Origin: JBJEFI01 sp051873875
GTDB taxonomy: Bacteria > Bacillota > Bacilli > Bacillales > Bacillaceae_G
Length of the DNA stretch: 64,000 bases
Reading direction: 5' to 3'
Assembly (NCBI GenBank): GCA_051873875.1
Contig: JBJEFI010000079.1
Coordinates: forward strand, 1-64,000
The notes below the pieces were generated by a model. That model made no database searches. It worked only from the letters and a program-made list of their open reading frames with translations, and was not told where the DNA came from. Shown here one piece after another: positions 53,414-62,626 of the stretch; position 1 is the first letter of the stretch; the number at the start of each line of letters is the position of its first letter. Both the position numbers and the translations under genes were made by a program.

Positions 53414-54598
53414 CTATTTCATGTTTTTATCCATAAATGCATGGATTCGCTTTACTGCTTCCTCTAACACATCTAAAGATGTAGCATAAGAAATACGCAT
53501 ATTATCGGGTGCACCAAATCCAGCACCTGGTACAACAGCTACTAAGGCTTCTGATAACAAGCCTTTTGCAAAACTATCTACATCTTCATATCCTGTTAAA
53601 GTCGCTGCTTCTTTTACATTTGGAAATAAATAAAAAGCACCATCCGGCTTTATACAACTAAAACCTGGTATCTTAATTAATTGTTCATAAATAATATCTA
53701 AACGATGAGAAAATGCTTGTCGCATCACTTCTACTTCATCTTGTGGTCCTTCATATGCTGCAATCGTTGCAAATTGAGCAATAGATGTTGGATTGGATGT
53801 AGAATGACTTGCTAAATTTGTCATCGCTGTAATAATCTCTTTATTACCAGCTGCATAGCCAATACGCCAACCTGTCATCGAATGAGACTTAGATACACCG
53901 TTAATAATGATTGTATTTTCTTTTAATGCATCCGATAACGTCGCAATGGATGTAAATGTTGTATCGCCATATACTAATTTTTCATAAATTTCATCTGACA
54001 CAATTAAAACGTTGTGTTTTAAACAAATTTCACCTAAAGCTTGTAATTCTTCTTTTGTATACACCATTCCAGTTGGATTACTTGGTGAGTTAATAATTAC
54101 TGCTTTTGTTTTTGGTGTAATCGCTGCTTCTAATTGAGCTGGCGTAATTTTAAATCGATTGCTCTCCAGTCCTTGAACATAAACAGGTTCTCCCTCCGCT
54201 AATTTAACTTGCTCAGGATAACTTACCCAATAAGGTGTTGGAATAATTACTTCATCCCCAGGATTTAAAATAACTTGAAAAAGGGTATATAGTGCATGTT
54301 TTGCACCATTACATACAATAACTTCATTCGGATTATATTGTAAGCCTTGATCTTTTTTTAGCTTCTCAATGATTACTTTCTTTAATATTGGCAATCCTGC
54401 AGTCGCTGTATATTTTGTATGACCAGCTTCCATTGCCACAATGGCTGCATCCATGATGTGACGCGGTGTATTGAAGTCAGGTTCTCCAGCGCCTAGCCCA
54501 ATTACATCTAGCCCTTTATCTTTCAATTCTTTTGCCTTCGCTGTGATTTCTAGTGTAGCGGATGGTGTTAAAGATAGTACTCGATTTGCTAATTTCAT
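53414..54598 (-). CDS. aspB: Aspartate aminotransferase
   Basis: PLP enzyme of 394 residues exchanging amino groups between aspartate and 2-oxoglutarate. The PLP lysine is in NGVSKSHSMTGWRIGY near residue 238, with the conserved NSPSNPTG and IVSDEIYEKLVY segments and YATSLDVLEEA at the end. Class I fold, AspB subfamily. GGGGGG precedes the ATG. Seventeen bases separate it from ypmB, so one operon is likely. Confidence 0.95.
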   Translation of the reverse strand: MKLANRVLSLTPSATLEITAKAKELKDKGLDVIGLGAGEPDFNTPRHIMDAAIVAMEAGHTKYTATAGLPILKKVIIEKLKKDQGLQYNPNEVIVCNGAKHALYTLFQVILNPGDEVIIPTPYWVSYPEQVKLAEGEPVYVQGLESNRFKITPAQLEAAITPKTKAVIINSPSNPTGMVYTKEELQALGEICLKHNVLIVSDEIYEKLVYGDTTFTSIATLSDALKENTIIINGVSKSHSMTGWRIGYAAGNKEIITAMTNLASHSTSNPTSIAQFATIAAYEGPQDEVEVMRQAFSHRLDIIYEQLIKIPGFSCIKPDGAFYLFPNVKEAATLTGYEDVDSFAKGLLSEALVAVVPGAGFGAPDNMRISYATSLDVLEEAVKRIHAFMDKNMK

Positions 54599-54615
54599 AC
54601 TTTTCCCCCCGAAGC

Positions 54616-55092
54616 TTATTTTGGAAGAGCGTACCTTTTTATTGGCTCCCCAGTTTCAAAATCTATATAGTAAAATGAATATAAATCACTACTATCGATA
54701 TATGTAATTTCCCAAAAAGGAACACCTTTTTCCATGCCCAATACTGCTTTTATAATTTCATTAGGGTTACGATCCTTTTTTAAAATAGAAATTGCTTTTT
54801 CTTTCGTAATTCCTTCTGTTGCCCGTCTTGTTACAATTGGTTCATCTCCTGATGGAATCCATGCAATTACTTTATCTTTATATTTATTTTTCCCTTGCAC
54901 AACGACATAAGATTCTTGTCCATTAAACAAAGAGGTTTCATCTATCTGTTCAATACTTGTTTGATTCTTTACGATGTTAATCGCATCTGTTATTACTTTT
55001 TCTTTCGGATTCACCGCATTTTTATAAATAACCAATGGGATTGTAATTGCACATACGATAACAATTATGATAAAAAAAATCCATTTCTTCAT
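54616..55092 (-). CDS. ypmB: YpmB family protein, membrane-anchored
   Basis: A 158-residue protein with one N-terminal hydrophobic helix (IFFIIIVIVCAITIPLVIY) and a soluble outer part resembling the YpmB/PepSY-like fold (LGMEKGVPFWEITYIDSSDL, then YYIDFETGEPI). Position between aspB and dinG matches B. subtilis ypmB. Function unknown. The ribosome site lies rather far (about 18 bases) from the ATG. Confidence 0.88.
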   Translation of the reverse strand: MKKWIFFIIIVIVCAITIPLVIYKNAVNPKEKVITDAINIVKNQTSIEQIDETSLFNGQESYVVVQGKNKYKDKVIAWIPSGDEPIVTRRATEGITKEKAISILKKDRNPNEIIKAVLGMEKGVPFWEITYIDSSDLYSFYYIDFETGEPIKRYALPK

Positions 55093-55170
55093 AGCAATTT
55101 CTTATAATGCCTCCCTGATTTCTTTGTACTTTCATTTTTAAATTATTATAACACGAAACAAGTTGGCAAC

Positions 55171-57903
55171 CTATTGTTCATTGTTATTTTCTTTCAAAAA
55201 ATCTTTCATTTCCTTTATACATTGGTCTAAAGGTTCATGAGAAGTAGCTACCATTGGAATAGAATGTAAAAATTTTTTACCATAATGTGCTTCCATTATT
55301 CGTTGGTCTAAAATATAAATAACACCTTTATTTTCTTCCGAGCGAATTAAGCGACCAAATCCTTGTTTAAAACGTAAAATTGCTTGTGGCAATGAAAAAT
55401 CCTGAAATGCACTTCCACCTTGCTTATCAATATTTTCGCTTTTTAATTTTACATATGGATGATCTGGGGAACTAAATGGCAATCGCACAATAATAACACA
55501 ATCAAGGGCAGCACCATCAAAATCAATACCTTCCCAAAATGTTAATCCACCAAATAAGGCTGCTTTTTGGAATTGCTTAAAATATTTTGTTAATCGATTA
55601 CGATTTCGCGTCGTTCCTTGGGCAATCATCACTGTATCTTCTAGACGTGTACTTGTTTTAATATCCTCATATACATCTTGAAGTAGTTCATTAGATTGAA
55701 ACAATACAAGAGCTCTTCCTTCAATATTTGCCAAAATTTCTTCGATTGTTTCCACAACAATTGCCGCATATACGTTGCTCTTTACTTTCTTATAGGAAGG
55801 AATCTCAACTGGTACAAATACCTTTACTTTGTTTTTATAATCAAACGGAGAAGGAAGAACATATGTCGTCGGTTGTTCTTTTTCTAATCCACTTTCATGA
55901 AGGAAAAATTGAAAATCCTCGTCAACACTTAGCGTAGCAGATGTAAAAATACCTCGTTTTAGTTTACGAAAAAATGCCTCTTGCAGTGTTGTTGCTACAC
56001 TCACTGGTTGCATATATAAAACAATGGAGTGGAATGTTCCTTTTTGTTCTAATTCTAGCCAATTGATTTTATTTTCTTCTTGATGGAAAAATGTTTCTAA
56101 CATTACCATTTTTTCTTCAAATGTGGCAATGAGAAGATTTAATCTTGACATCGTAAATGAAGGGTTCTCCATTTCAACTAACCATTTTTTCTCCTCATAC
56201 ATTTTTTTATATGTATGCATAATTCGCTTCATCATATCTTCTACTATTAAAAAATCCGTAGTAGCAGCAATTTTGGCATATGGAATTCCTTTTCTTGTAT
56301 TGAACTCACCTTGCCCTTTCTTTTGCTTTTGTCCTAACTGATATAACAATCGAAACAGGTCATCTAATTCTAATTTTAGCTCTCTTATATTTTCTGCTAA
56401 TGAGACAATCTGTGTATTCTTTTCTTGTTCCTTCTTTAGCTTATCAATAAGCAAAATCATCTTTGTTAAAAGACGATTGCAATACATTGCGGAAAAAGAT
56501 TGGCCGAGTATTCCGGTGGCAGTTTCAACAAAGCGATGAGCCTCATCAATAACAATTGTTTCAATCCCTTCAAATATTCGTTCCTTTCTTCCAATATCAT
56601 GTAGAAGTAAGGCGTGGTTTGTAATAATAATATCTGCTGACATGGCTCGATAAACAGCACGTTCATAATAATCAATTCCGTTATAAAAGCTCTCTTTATC
56701 TTGATAACTACAGCAAATTTCTTCCCAAAAGGCCGTACCTTCTGTTGGCAAATGAAGCTCTTCTACATCTCCTGTAACCGTCTTTGTTAACCAAACTGCA
56801 ATCTTTGATTTCGTTAATACAATATCATAATTGCTTTCATCTTGTTGTAACGATGCTGCAAATTTTCGTAATGATAAGTAATGTTTTCTCCCCTTTAAGA
56901 CAGATGCATTTATTTTTTTATTCATTGCACGCTCAAGCATTGGAATTGTTTCTGCCATCAATTGATTTTGTAATTGTAAAGAATATGTACTCACAATAAC
57001 TTGTTCTTTTCGTCTCGTTGCATATGAAAGAGCGGGAATAAGATATCCTAATGTTTTTCCGATTCCTGTTCCAGCCTCGATTACTGCAAATTTATCTTCT
57101 AATAAAGTCTCATGAACAATATCCATCATTTTTAATTGAGACTCTCTTAATTGAAAGTTAGCAAAGCTTTGTACTTCTTTATAGATTGTTCTATAATCGC
57201 CAACATTTTCTTCAACTGGGATATGAAAGGATGCTTTTCTTACCACAACATCTAATAGTTCAATATACGCTTCCTCATCTTCCCTACTCTCTAAAATCGT
57301 GCTACTAATAACAGATGAAAGTAAAATATTTAATTCACTCTTATAGTATTTCGATAAGTTCAATAAGGTTTGTAATGTCTTCAGTGGCAACTGCTTTAAT
57401 GTTTCTATTAAATAAAGAAACAATGTTGCTGTTACAAGTGCATCACTATCCGCTTGGTGTGGGCGTTCATGCGTCATCTGAAGACTTTCTGCTAAGTCCG
57501 TTAATTTATAGCTATCCATTGTCGGCAAAAGGATGCGAGACAATTCCACTGTATCAATAATCGGAACAGCAGGAAATTGGTAACCATGCCGTTTGAATTC
57601 ATCTTCTAAAAACACATAATCAAAATGTATATTATGAGCAACAAACACACTATCTTTGAATAATTCATATAGTTGTGGAATAATTGCGGAAAAAGGTGGG
57701 GCATCACTTACATCACTTTCTTTAATTCCTGTCAAATTTGTAATAAAAGGCGGTATCTCTTTATTAGGATTAACAAAAGTTGAAAATGTTTGTGTAATGA
57801 CATTTTCTTCAATGACAACTGCTGCGAATTGGATAATTCGATCTCCTGCCTTTGATGAGTTTCCTGTTGTTTCTAAATCTACGATTACATACTTTCGTTT
57901 CAT
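55171..57903 (-). CDS. dinG: DinG: exonuclease-helicase
   Basis: A 910-residue protein combining a DEDD 3'-5' exonuclease with an SF2 helicase. The exonuclease domain (1-165) shows IVDLETTGNSSKAGDRI (DxE), VFVAHNIHFDYVFLE and the RPHQADSDA ending. The helicase shows IEAGTGIGKTLGY (Walker A), IVIDEAHRFVE and QGFGRLIRSEENKG. In Bacillus the iron-sulfur cysteines of E. coli DinG are missing, and none are seen here in that region. GGAGGTG precedes the ATG. Confidence 0.94.
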   Translation of the reverse strand: MKRKYVIVDLETTGNSSKAGDRIIQFAAVVIEENVITQTFSTFVNPNKEIPPFITNLTGIKESDVSDAPPFSAIIPQLYELFKDSVFVAHNIHFDYVFLEDEFKRHGYQFPAVPIIDTVELSRILLPTMDSYKLTDLAESLQMTHERPHQADSDALVTATLFLYLIETLKQLPLKTLQTLLNLSKYYKSELNILLSSVISSTILESREDEEAYIELLDVVVRKASFHIPVEENVGDYRTIYKEVQSFANFQLRESQLKMMDIVHETLLEDKFAVIEAGTGIGKTLGYLIPALSYATRRKEQVIVSTYSLQLQNQLMAETIPMLERAMNKKINASVLKGRKHYLSLRKFAASLQQDESNYDIVLTKSKIAVWLTKTVTGDVEELHLPTEGTAFWEEICCSYQDKESFYNGIDYYERAVYRAMSADIIITNHALLLHDIGRKERIFEGIETIVIDEAHRFVETATGILGQSFSAMYCNRLLTKMILLIDKLKKEQEKNTQIVSLAENIRELKLELDDLFRLLYQLGQKQKKGQGEFNTRKGIPYAKIAATTDFLIVEDMMKRIMHTYKKMYEEKKWLVEMENPSFTMSRLNLLIATFEEKMVMLETFFHQEENKINWLELEQKGTFHSIVLYMQPVSVATTLQEAFFRKLKRGIFTSATLSVDEDFQFFLHESGLEKEQPTTYVLPSPFDYKNKVKVFVPVEIPSYKKVKSNVYAAIVVETIEEILANIEGRALVLFQSNELLQDVYEDIKTSTRLEDTVMIAQGTTRNRNRLTKYFKQFQKAALFGGLTFWEGIDFDGAALDCVIIVRLPFSSPDHPYVKLKSENIDKQGGSAFQDFSLPQAILRFKQGFGRLIRSEENKGVIYILDQRIMEAHYGKKFLHSIPMVATSHEPLDQCIKEMKDFLKENNNEQ

Positions 57904-58105
57904 CCCTTTTCACCTCCATCATTCAAAAGGGAGGATATGTATACTTACGATTTGGCAATATGGTATATAAAAACACGTTTATTGTCATTTCTTAAGAAAA
58001 TACACTAAACTACCAATTTTTCATTCAAAACATATCCATTCTTTTAAAAAGAGGACGACTTAAAAGCAAATGTACATGCTCTTAAATCCTCCCCCTTTAT
58101 ACGTA

Positions 58106-58489
58106 TTACTTAACTGTAAATGCTGGCTCTGTACTTGTTTTTTCCACCATTTCATTTTTTTCATTCATAAACACTATTTTGGGCTGATGATTCGCTATCT
58201 TTTCTTCACTAATCATCGCATATGCGATAATGATAACTGTATCTCCAGGCTGCACAAGTCTAGCAGCAGCACCATTTAAACAAATTACACCACTTCCACG
58301 TTCCCCTTTAATCACATATGTTTCTAAACGTGCGCCATTGTTGTTGTTAACAATTTGTACTTTTTCATTTTCTAGTATATCCACTGCATCCATAATGTCT
58401 TCATCAATTGTAATACTACCAATATAATTCAAATTGGCTTCTGTTACAACAGCTCGATGAATTTTTGATTTCATCATAGTACGAAACAT
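58106..58489 (-). CDS. panD: Aspartate 1-decarboxylase proenzyme
   Basis: Makes beta-alanine for pantothenate. The 127-residue precursor self-cleaves at the Gly-Ser in NYIGSITID (Ser25) to make the pyruvoyl cofactor. The NNNNGARLETYVIKGERGSG segment is the usual active-site region. Last of panB-panC-panD; 46 bases follow panC. AAGGAGAG precedes the ATG. Confidence 0.97.
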   Translation of the reverse strand: MFRTMMKSKIHRAVVTEANLNYIGSITIDEDIMDAVDILENEKVQIVNNNNGARLETYVIKGERGSGVICLNGAAARLVQPGDTVIIIAYAMISEEKIANHQPKIVFMNEKNEMVEKTSTEPAFTVK

Positions 58490-58535
58490 GTTTCTTTCTC
58501 TCCTTATTTAGAAAACTATTCAATTCTTTCTTGTT

Positions 58536-59375
58536 TTAAATAATAATATTATCAATTAATCTTGCTTTGCTAAACTTCACAGCAATGGCGATAATAATTG
58601 TACTCGCTATCTCTGGTGTTTCGTTTAACTGTGGATACGTATAAATATCAATATAATCAACTGTACCACTTGTATGTGACGTAATATGACGATTAATCAT
58701 TTCTTTTATAGCTGCCACATTTTTTTCACCATTTTTAATTTGTTCTTTAGCAACAAGTAAAGACGCGAATAACTGGGCTGCTTCATCTCGTTCTTGTGCT
58801 GATAAATAAACATTTCTAGAGCTTTTTGCAAGACCATCTGCTTCTCTGACAGTTGGAACAGGCACAATTGTCACAGGAACGTTATAATCATCCACTAATC
58901 CACTTATAACTGCCACTTGCTGTGCATCCTTTAAGCCAAAATAAGCACGTTCTGGCATGACAATATTAAATAATTTTAATACAACCGTCACAACCCCATC
59001 AAAGTGACCTGGTCTACTTTTTCCACATAATACATTTACTCGTTCTCTTACTGTTAAAGAAGTCGTTAGCGATTGTGGATACATTTCTTCTACTGCAGGA
59101 TAAAATAAATAATCAACACCTGCTTGCTTTGCTAATGCTTCATCTCTTTCAATATCTCTCGGATAAGCATCGAAATCTTCATTTGGACCAAACTGAAGTG
59201 GATTAACAAAAATGCTTAACACAACAATATCATTTTCCATTCTTGCTTTTTTCAACAATGTTAAATGGCCTTCATGTAAAAATCCCATCGTTGGTACAAA
59301 CCCAATGCTTTTTCCAGCTTTTTTATGTTGTAAATTTATCGCTTGCATTTCTTTAATAGTACGAATTACATTCAT
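58536..59375 (-). CDS. panC: Pantothenate synthetase
   Basis: Joins pantoate and beta-alanine using ATP. The 279 residues contain the HIGH-like GFLHEGHLTLLKKA near residue 32, FVNPLQFGPNEDFDAYPRD, FGLKDAQQ and the KMSKS-like GLAKSSRNVYLS. It starts three bases after the panB stop, so translation is coupled. Confidence 0.97.
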   Translation of the reverse strand: MNVIRTIKEMQAINLQHKKAGKSIGFVPTMGFLHEGHLTLLKKARMENDIVVLSIFVNPLQFGPNEDFDAYPRDIERDEALAKQAGVDYLFYPAVEEMYPQSLTTSLTVRERVNVLCGKSRPGHFDGVVTVVLKLFNIVMPERAYFGLKDAQQVAVISGLVDDYNVPVTIVPVPTVREADGLAKSSRNVYLSAQERDEAAQLFASLLVAKEQIKNGEKNVAAIKEMINRHITSHTSGTVDYIDIYTYPQLNETPEIASTIIIAIAVKFSKARLIDNIII

Positions 59376-59378
59376 TTC

Positions 59379-60212
59379 TCACTTTCCCCCATATAGTGCA
59401 ACTAATTCTTCTTCATTCATATTAAAGGAATGTTTTTCTGTCGGGAATTGACGCTTTTTCACATCATTTGCATATTGAGAAATTCCCTCGACAATTTGTG
59501 ACTGTACATGAACATATTGTTGAACAAATTTTGGCACACGCTCAATACCATAGGTAATAATATCGTGGAATACAAGCACTTGTCCATCTGTATTCACACC
59601 AGCGCCAATTCCGATTGTCGGAATTGTTAATTGTTTAGAAATAAACTGTGCAAGCTGTTGTGGTACACACTCTAATACTAGGGCAATGGCACCTGCTTGT
59701 TCACATTTTTTCGCATCCTCAATTAATTTCTTCGCACTTTCTGCATCTTTTCCTTGGACTTTATAGCCACCTAATACCCCAACTGATTGAGGAGTTAAAC
59801 CTAGATGTGCCACAACTGGAACACCTGCTTTTGTAAGTAGATTAATGACATCTAATACTTCGTCTGCCCCTTCTACTTTTAAGGCATTAGCATTTGTTTC
59901 TTGCATAATTCGACGTGCATTTTTCATTGTATCTTCTTTTGATACATGATAGCTCATAAATGGCATATCCGTAACAACAAACGTATTTGGTGCACCACGA
60001 CGAACTGCTTTTGAATGATGAATCATATCATCCACTGTTACAGGTATTGTTGAATCATAACCAAGTACAACCATTCCTAAAGAGTCTCCAACTAAAATCA
60101 TATCAATACCTGCTTCTTCAACAGCCTTCGCAGATGGGTAATCATAAGCTGTTACCATCGTAATTGCTTCACCCATTTGCTTCATTTTAAGAAAATCATT
60201 TCGGTTCTTCAT
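59379..60212 (-). CDS. panB: 3-methyl-2-oxobutanoate hydroxymethyltransferase
   Basis: First step of pantothenate synthesis, adding a hydroxymethyl group from methylene-tetrahydrofolate to ketoisovalerate. Features in order: MVTAYDYPSAK, GDSLGMVVLGYDSTIPV (metal binding), DMPFMSYHVS, and IGIGAGVNTDGQVLVFHDI. ATG at 60212 has AAGGAGGATAATA upstream; the 21 longer residues are spurious. Preceded by a structured leader with a terminator. Confidence 0.97.
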   Translation of the reverse strand: MKNRNDFLKMKQMGEAITMVTAYDYPSAKAVEEAGIDMILVGDSLGMVVLGYDSTIPVTVDDMIHHSKAVRRGAPNTFVVTDMPFMSYHVSKEDTMKNARRIMQETNANALKVEGADEVLDVINLLTKAGVPVVAHLGLTPQSVGVLGGYKVQGKDAESAKKLIEDAKKCEQAGAIALVLECVPQQLAQFISKQLTIPTIGIGAGVNTDGQVLVFHDIITYGIERVPKFVQQYVHVQSQIVEGISQYANDVKKRQFPTEKHSFNMNEEELVALYGGK

Positions 60213-60261
60213 TATTATCCTCCTTTTCGTGTTCGAGAAAGAGGTAGTCATATTGCGCACC

Positions 60262-60415
60262 AAAAAGCCCTTCACAATTTATAGGTGAAGGGCTAAACGT
60301 ACAAAATATGCTTATCCCTCTGTCCTAGTCCGTATAATGGATCAAGGCAGACTAATTTTTTATAGTCTGAGTGTAAAACATCGGTGTAGTTCTAACGTAG
60401 TAGATACTACCCATA
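60262..60415 (-). ncRNA. panB leader: tandem pan-motif-like stem-loops with terminator
   Basis: Minus strand. Hairpin A (60383-60412) pairs GG-GTAGT with ACTAC-A-CC, leaving a bulged A on the 3' side. Hairpin B (60320-60350) pairs CTG-CCT with AGG-A-CAG and TCC with GGA, leaving bulged As on both strands. The pan motif is described as stem-loops with two bulged adenosines, often in pairs, upstream of pantothenate genes. A terminator follows, suggesting transcription control. A competing stem (CAGACTA/TAGTCTG) between the two hairpins could be part of a switch. Confidence 0.6.
60266..60294 (-). terminator. Terminator in the panB leader
   Basis: On the minus strand AGCCCTTCAC pairs with GTGAAGGGCT across nine bases, with five Ts next. 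It lies about 50 bases before panB, so readthrough must be regulated or partial. Confidence 0.85.
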
Positions 60416-60421
60416 TTCGTT

Positions 60422-60430
60422 ATTATAGCA
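60422..60430 (-). promoter_or_regulatory. Extended -10 promoter for the panB leader
   Basis: TGC-TATAAT on the minus strand is an extended -10 element; no good -35 lies upstream. Predicted start near 60415, just after the birA stop. Confidence 0.55.
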
Positions 60431-60466
60431 CAGACTGTAAAAATAAAAAGAAAAAAGTACGCGTTT

Positions 60467-61459
60467 TCAGACAACTTCTATATCAGCAGAATAAATGGAA
60501 TGAATCACCCCATTTTCATCTTGAAGAAGCAACACTCCATCTTCATTAATTCCAAGAGCAACTCCAACGATTGTTTTCATTAATGTATGGGCATGAACTG
60601 TTCTCCCAACTGAAATCGCATAGGACTCCCATAACATTTTTATTGGTAAAAATCCAACTTTTAAATATTGAGTATATAGTCGTTCAAATTGCTCAAAAAA
60701 CATCGTAATTAATTCCACTCGATTTAATTTACGTCCAGATTCAATGGAAAGTGACGTTGCTATATCCTGTAATTCTTCGGGAAATTGGGAAATTGATTGA
60801 TTTACATTTATTCCAATGCCAACAATTACACTATTTACACAATCGGCTTCTGCTTGTAGCTCTGTTAAAATGCCAACCGTTTTTTTCCCATTTATTAAAA
60901 TGTCATTTGGCCACTTTATATCAATAGTTAAACCTGTATATTCAGTTAAAGTTTGTGCTACTGCCACAGCTGTCAATAATGTTAATTGTGGTGTTTTATT
61001 AATTGGAATAGCAGGACGAAGAATCATACTCATCCAAATACCATCACCTTTTTCCGAATGCCAGCTTCTACTTAGTCGTCCTTTCCCTGCTTCTTGTGTT
61101 TCACTAACAACGACTGTACCTTCTTCTGCTCCCTCCATTGCCAAGGAAACAGCAATTGGTTGAGTAGAAGCAACCGTATCAAAATAATGAATCTTTCGCC
61201 CAATTTTTTCTGTTTTTAATCTAGCATCAATACGATGAGCAAATAACATATCTGGTTCTTCAAGTAATTTATACCCACTTTTTCGCTGAGCGTCTAGTAC
61301 AAATCCTTCACTCCGAAGTTCTTCTATATATTTCCAAATAGCCGTGCGTGAACATCCTAACGCATCGCTAATTTCCTGACCAGAAACATAGCGTTCTTTA
61401 TTTTTATATAATGTTTTAAACAACTCATTTTTTAATTGTTTAGCCACTCCGAAAACCAC
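60467..61459 (-). CDS. birA: Biotin operon repressor / biotin--protein ligase
   Basis: Bifunctional 330-residue protein. The N-terminal winged helix (EISDALGCSRTAIWKYIEELR) binds DNA; the catalytic domain carries the biotinyl-AMP loop GKGRLSRSWHS and KWPNDILINGKK, and a C-terminal SH3-like domain follows. Start codon unclear: GTG 61459 or GTG 61447, both near AAGGA. The frame overlaps cca by 28 bases. Biotin operators are outside the window. Confidence 0.95.
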   Translation of the reverse strand: MVFGVAKQLKNELFKTLYKNKERYVSGQEISDALGCSRTAIWKYIEELRSEGFVLDAQRKSGYKLLEEPDMLFAHRIDARLKTEKIGRKIHYFDTVASTQPIAVSLAMEGAEEGTVVVSETQEAGKGRLSRSWHSEKGDGIWMSMILRPAIPINKTPQLTLLTAVAVAQTLTEYTGLTIDIKWPNDILINGKKTVGILTELQAEADCVNSVIVGIGINVNQSISQFPEELQDIATSLSIESGRKLNRVELITMFFEQFERLYTQYLKVGFLPIKMLWESYAISVGRTVHAHTLMKTIVGVALGINEDGVLLLQDENGVIHSIYSADIEVV

Positions 61460-62625
61460 TTCCTTATACTTTGTTTCTCATTTTCTACTTCATTTGCTAA
61501 AATTGCTCGTTCCACTTCCGAAAAAGCAGTTTGAATCCACGGTCCTGGTTTTTCTTCACACCATGCCATAAAATCATTTCCAGTTATCACAATTTCATTA
61601 CGCATTTTAATTGGTAGCTGTTCATAGGCTGTTCTTTTTTCTTGAATTGCTTGTTCGTTTACATCTTTTGTTAACACATTTTCAATTCGTTGTACAGAAA
61701 TACTTGCTTCTTTTCCTAATTCGTATAACAACTGATTACTCCAACCATTTTCTTCTACTTTTCGTACCCCTGTTAAAATAGTTGTTATCTCTTGTTTTTG
61801 TTTATTAGACATTCTCCAATTTTTTGCTACTACGTCTGCTTCATATTGAGTGTCTAGATAAAGTAACAATGCCCAATGTTCTATTTTATTTTTTAAATGA
61901 GAAAGGTCATATTGAAGTACCTTACTAAAAACAGTTACATCATTTACGATGAATGGAAGATGTTCGTATATTTTTAATGTTGTAAAAAAAGTAAGTGCTT
62001 CTTTTACATGCAAACCACTTAGCAATTTATCCATTTCATTTAATAAACGTTCTTTTGCGATATGTGCTAACAACTGTTTTTGCGTTGTGATGCCTTTTAT
62101 TACATCTTCATGTAATGTAAATCCTAACGTGCTAACAAATCGTAATGCCCGCATCATTCTTAGTGCATCTTCATTAAATCGGTCCGTAGCACTTCCAACT
62201 GTGCGAATTATTTGCTGGTTAATATCGATTTGGCCATCATAAGGATCAATGATTTCACCTGCTTCTGTCATCGCGATTGCATTCATTGTGAAATCACGTC
62301 GTTTTAAATCATCAATTAAAGTACGAACAAAGGTCACATGAGAGGGTCTTCGATAGTCGTCATATTCATCCTCTACTCGAAAGGTTGTTACTTCATAGCC
62401 TTCCGTATCTTCAATGACAAGAATTGTTCCGTGTTGTAAGCCGATTGGTACGTTTCTTTCAAATAAATCCATGACTTCTTCTGGCAGTGCAGATGTAGCA
62501 ATATCAATATCTCCTATTTCTCTTCCAATTAGATAGTCTCGTACACTTCCACCAACAAAGTATGCATCATACCCATGTTGTTTAAGCTTCTTAATAATTA
62601 ATGCCGGTTTTTCAAATCTATTCAT
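61432..62625 (-). CDS. cca: CCA tRNA nucleotidyltransferase
   Basis: Adds the CCA end to tRNAs, 397 residues. The class II nucleotidyltransferase core shows FVGGSVRDYLIGREIGDIDI with the DxD (GDIDIA) and RRDFTMNA, then the flexible RIMRALRF motif as RMMRALRF. The C-terminal domain ends in WCEEKPGPWIQTAFSEVE. Start ATG at 62625; only one base separates it from the bshA stop. It overlaps birA by 28 bases. Confidence 0.96.
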   Translation of the reverse strand: MNRFEKPALIIKKLKQHGYDAYFVGGSVRDYLIGREIGDIDIATSALPEEVMDLFERNVPIGLQHGTILVIEDTEGYEVTTFRVEDEYDDYRRPSHVTFVRTLIDDLKRRDFTMNAIAMTEAGEIIDPYDGQIDINQQIIRTVGSATDRFNEDALRMMRALRFVSTLGFTLHEDVIKGITTQKQLLAHIAKERLLNEMDKLLSGLHVKEALTFFTTLKIYEHLPFIVNDVTVFSKVLQYDLSHLKNKIEHWALLLYLDTQYEADVVAKNWRMSNKQKQEITTILTGVRKVEENGWSNQLLYELGKEASISVQRIENVLTKDVNEQAIQEKRTAYEQLPIKMRNEIVITGNDFMAWCEEKPGPWIQTAFSEVERAILANEVENEKQSIRKWFSEWLNN

Positions 62626-62626
62626 C

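Noticed and set aside
57937..58008. 23-codon plus-strand ORF antisense to the dinG upstream region
   Set aside because: GGGAGG is only two bases from the ATG, and no promoter or terminator supports it.
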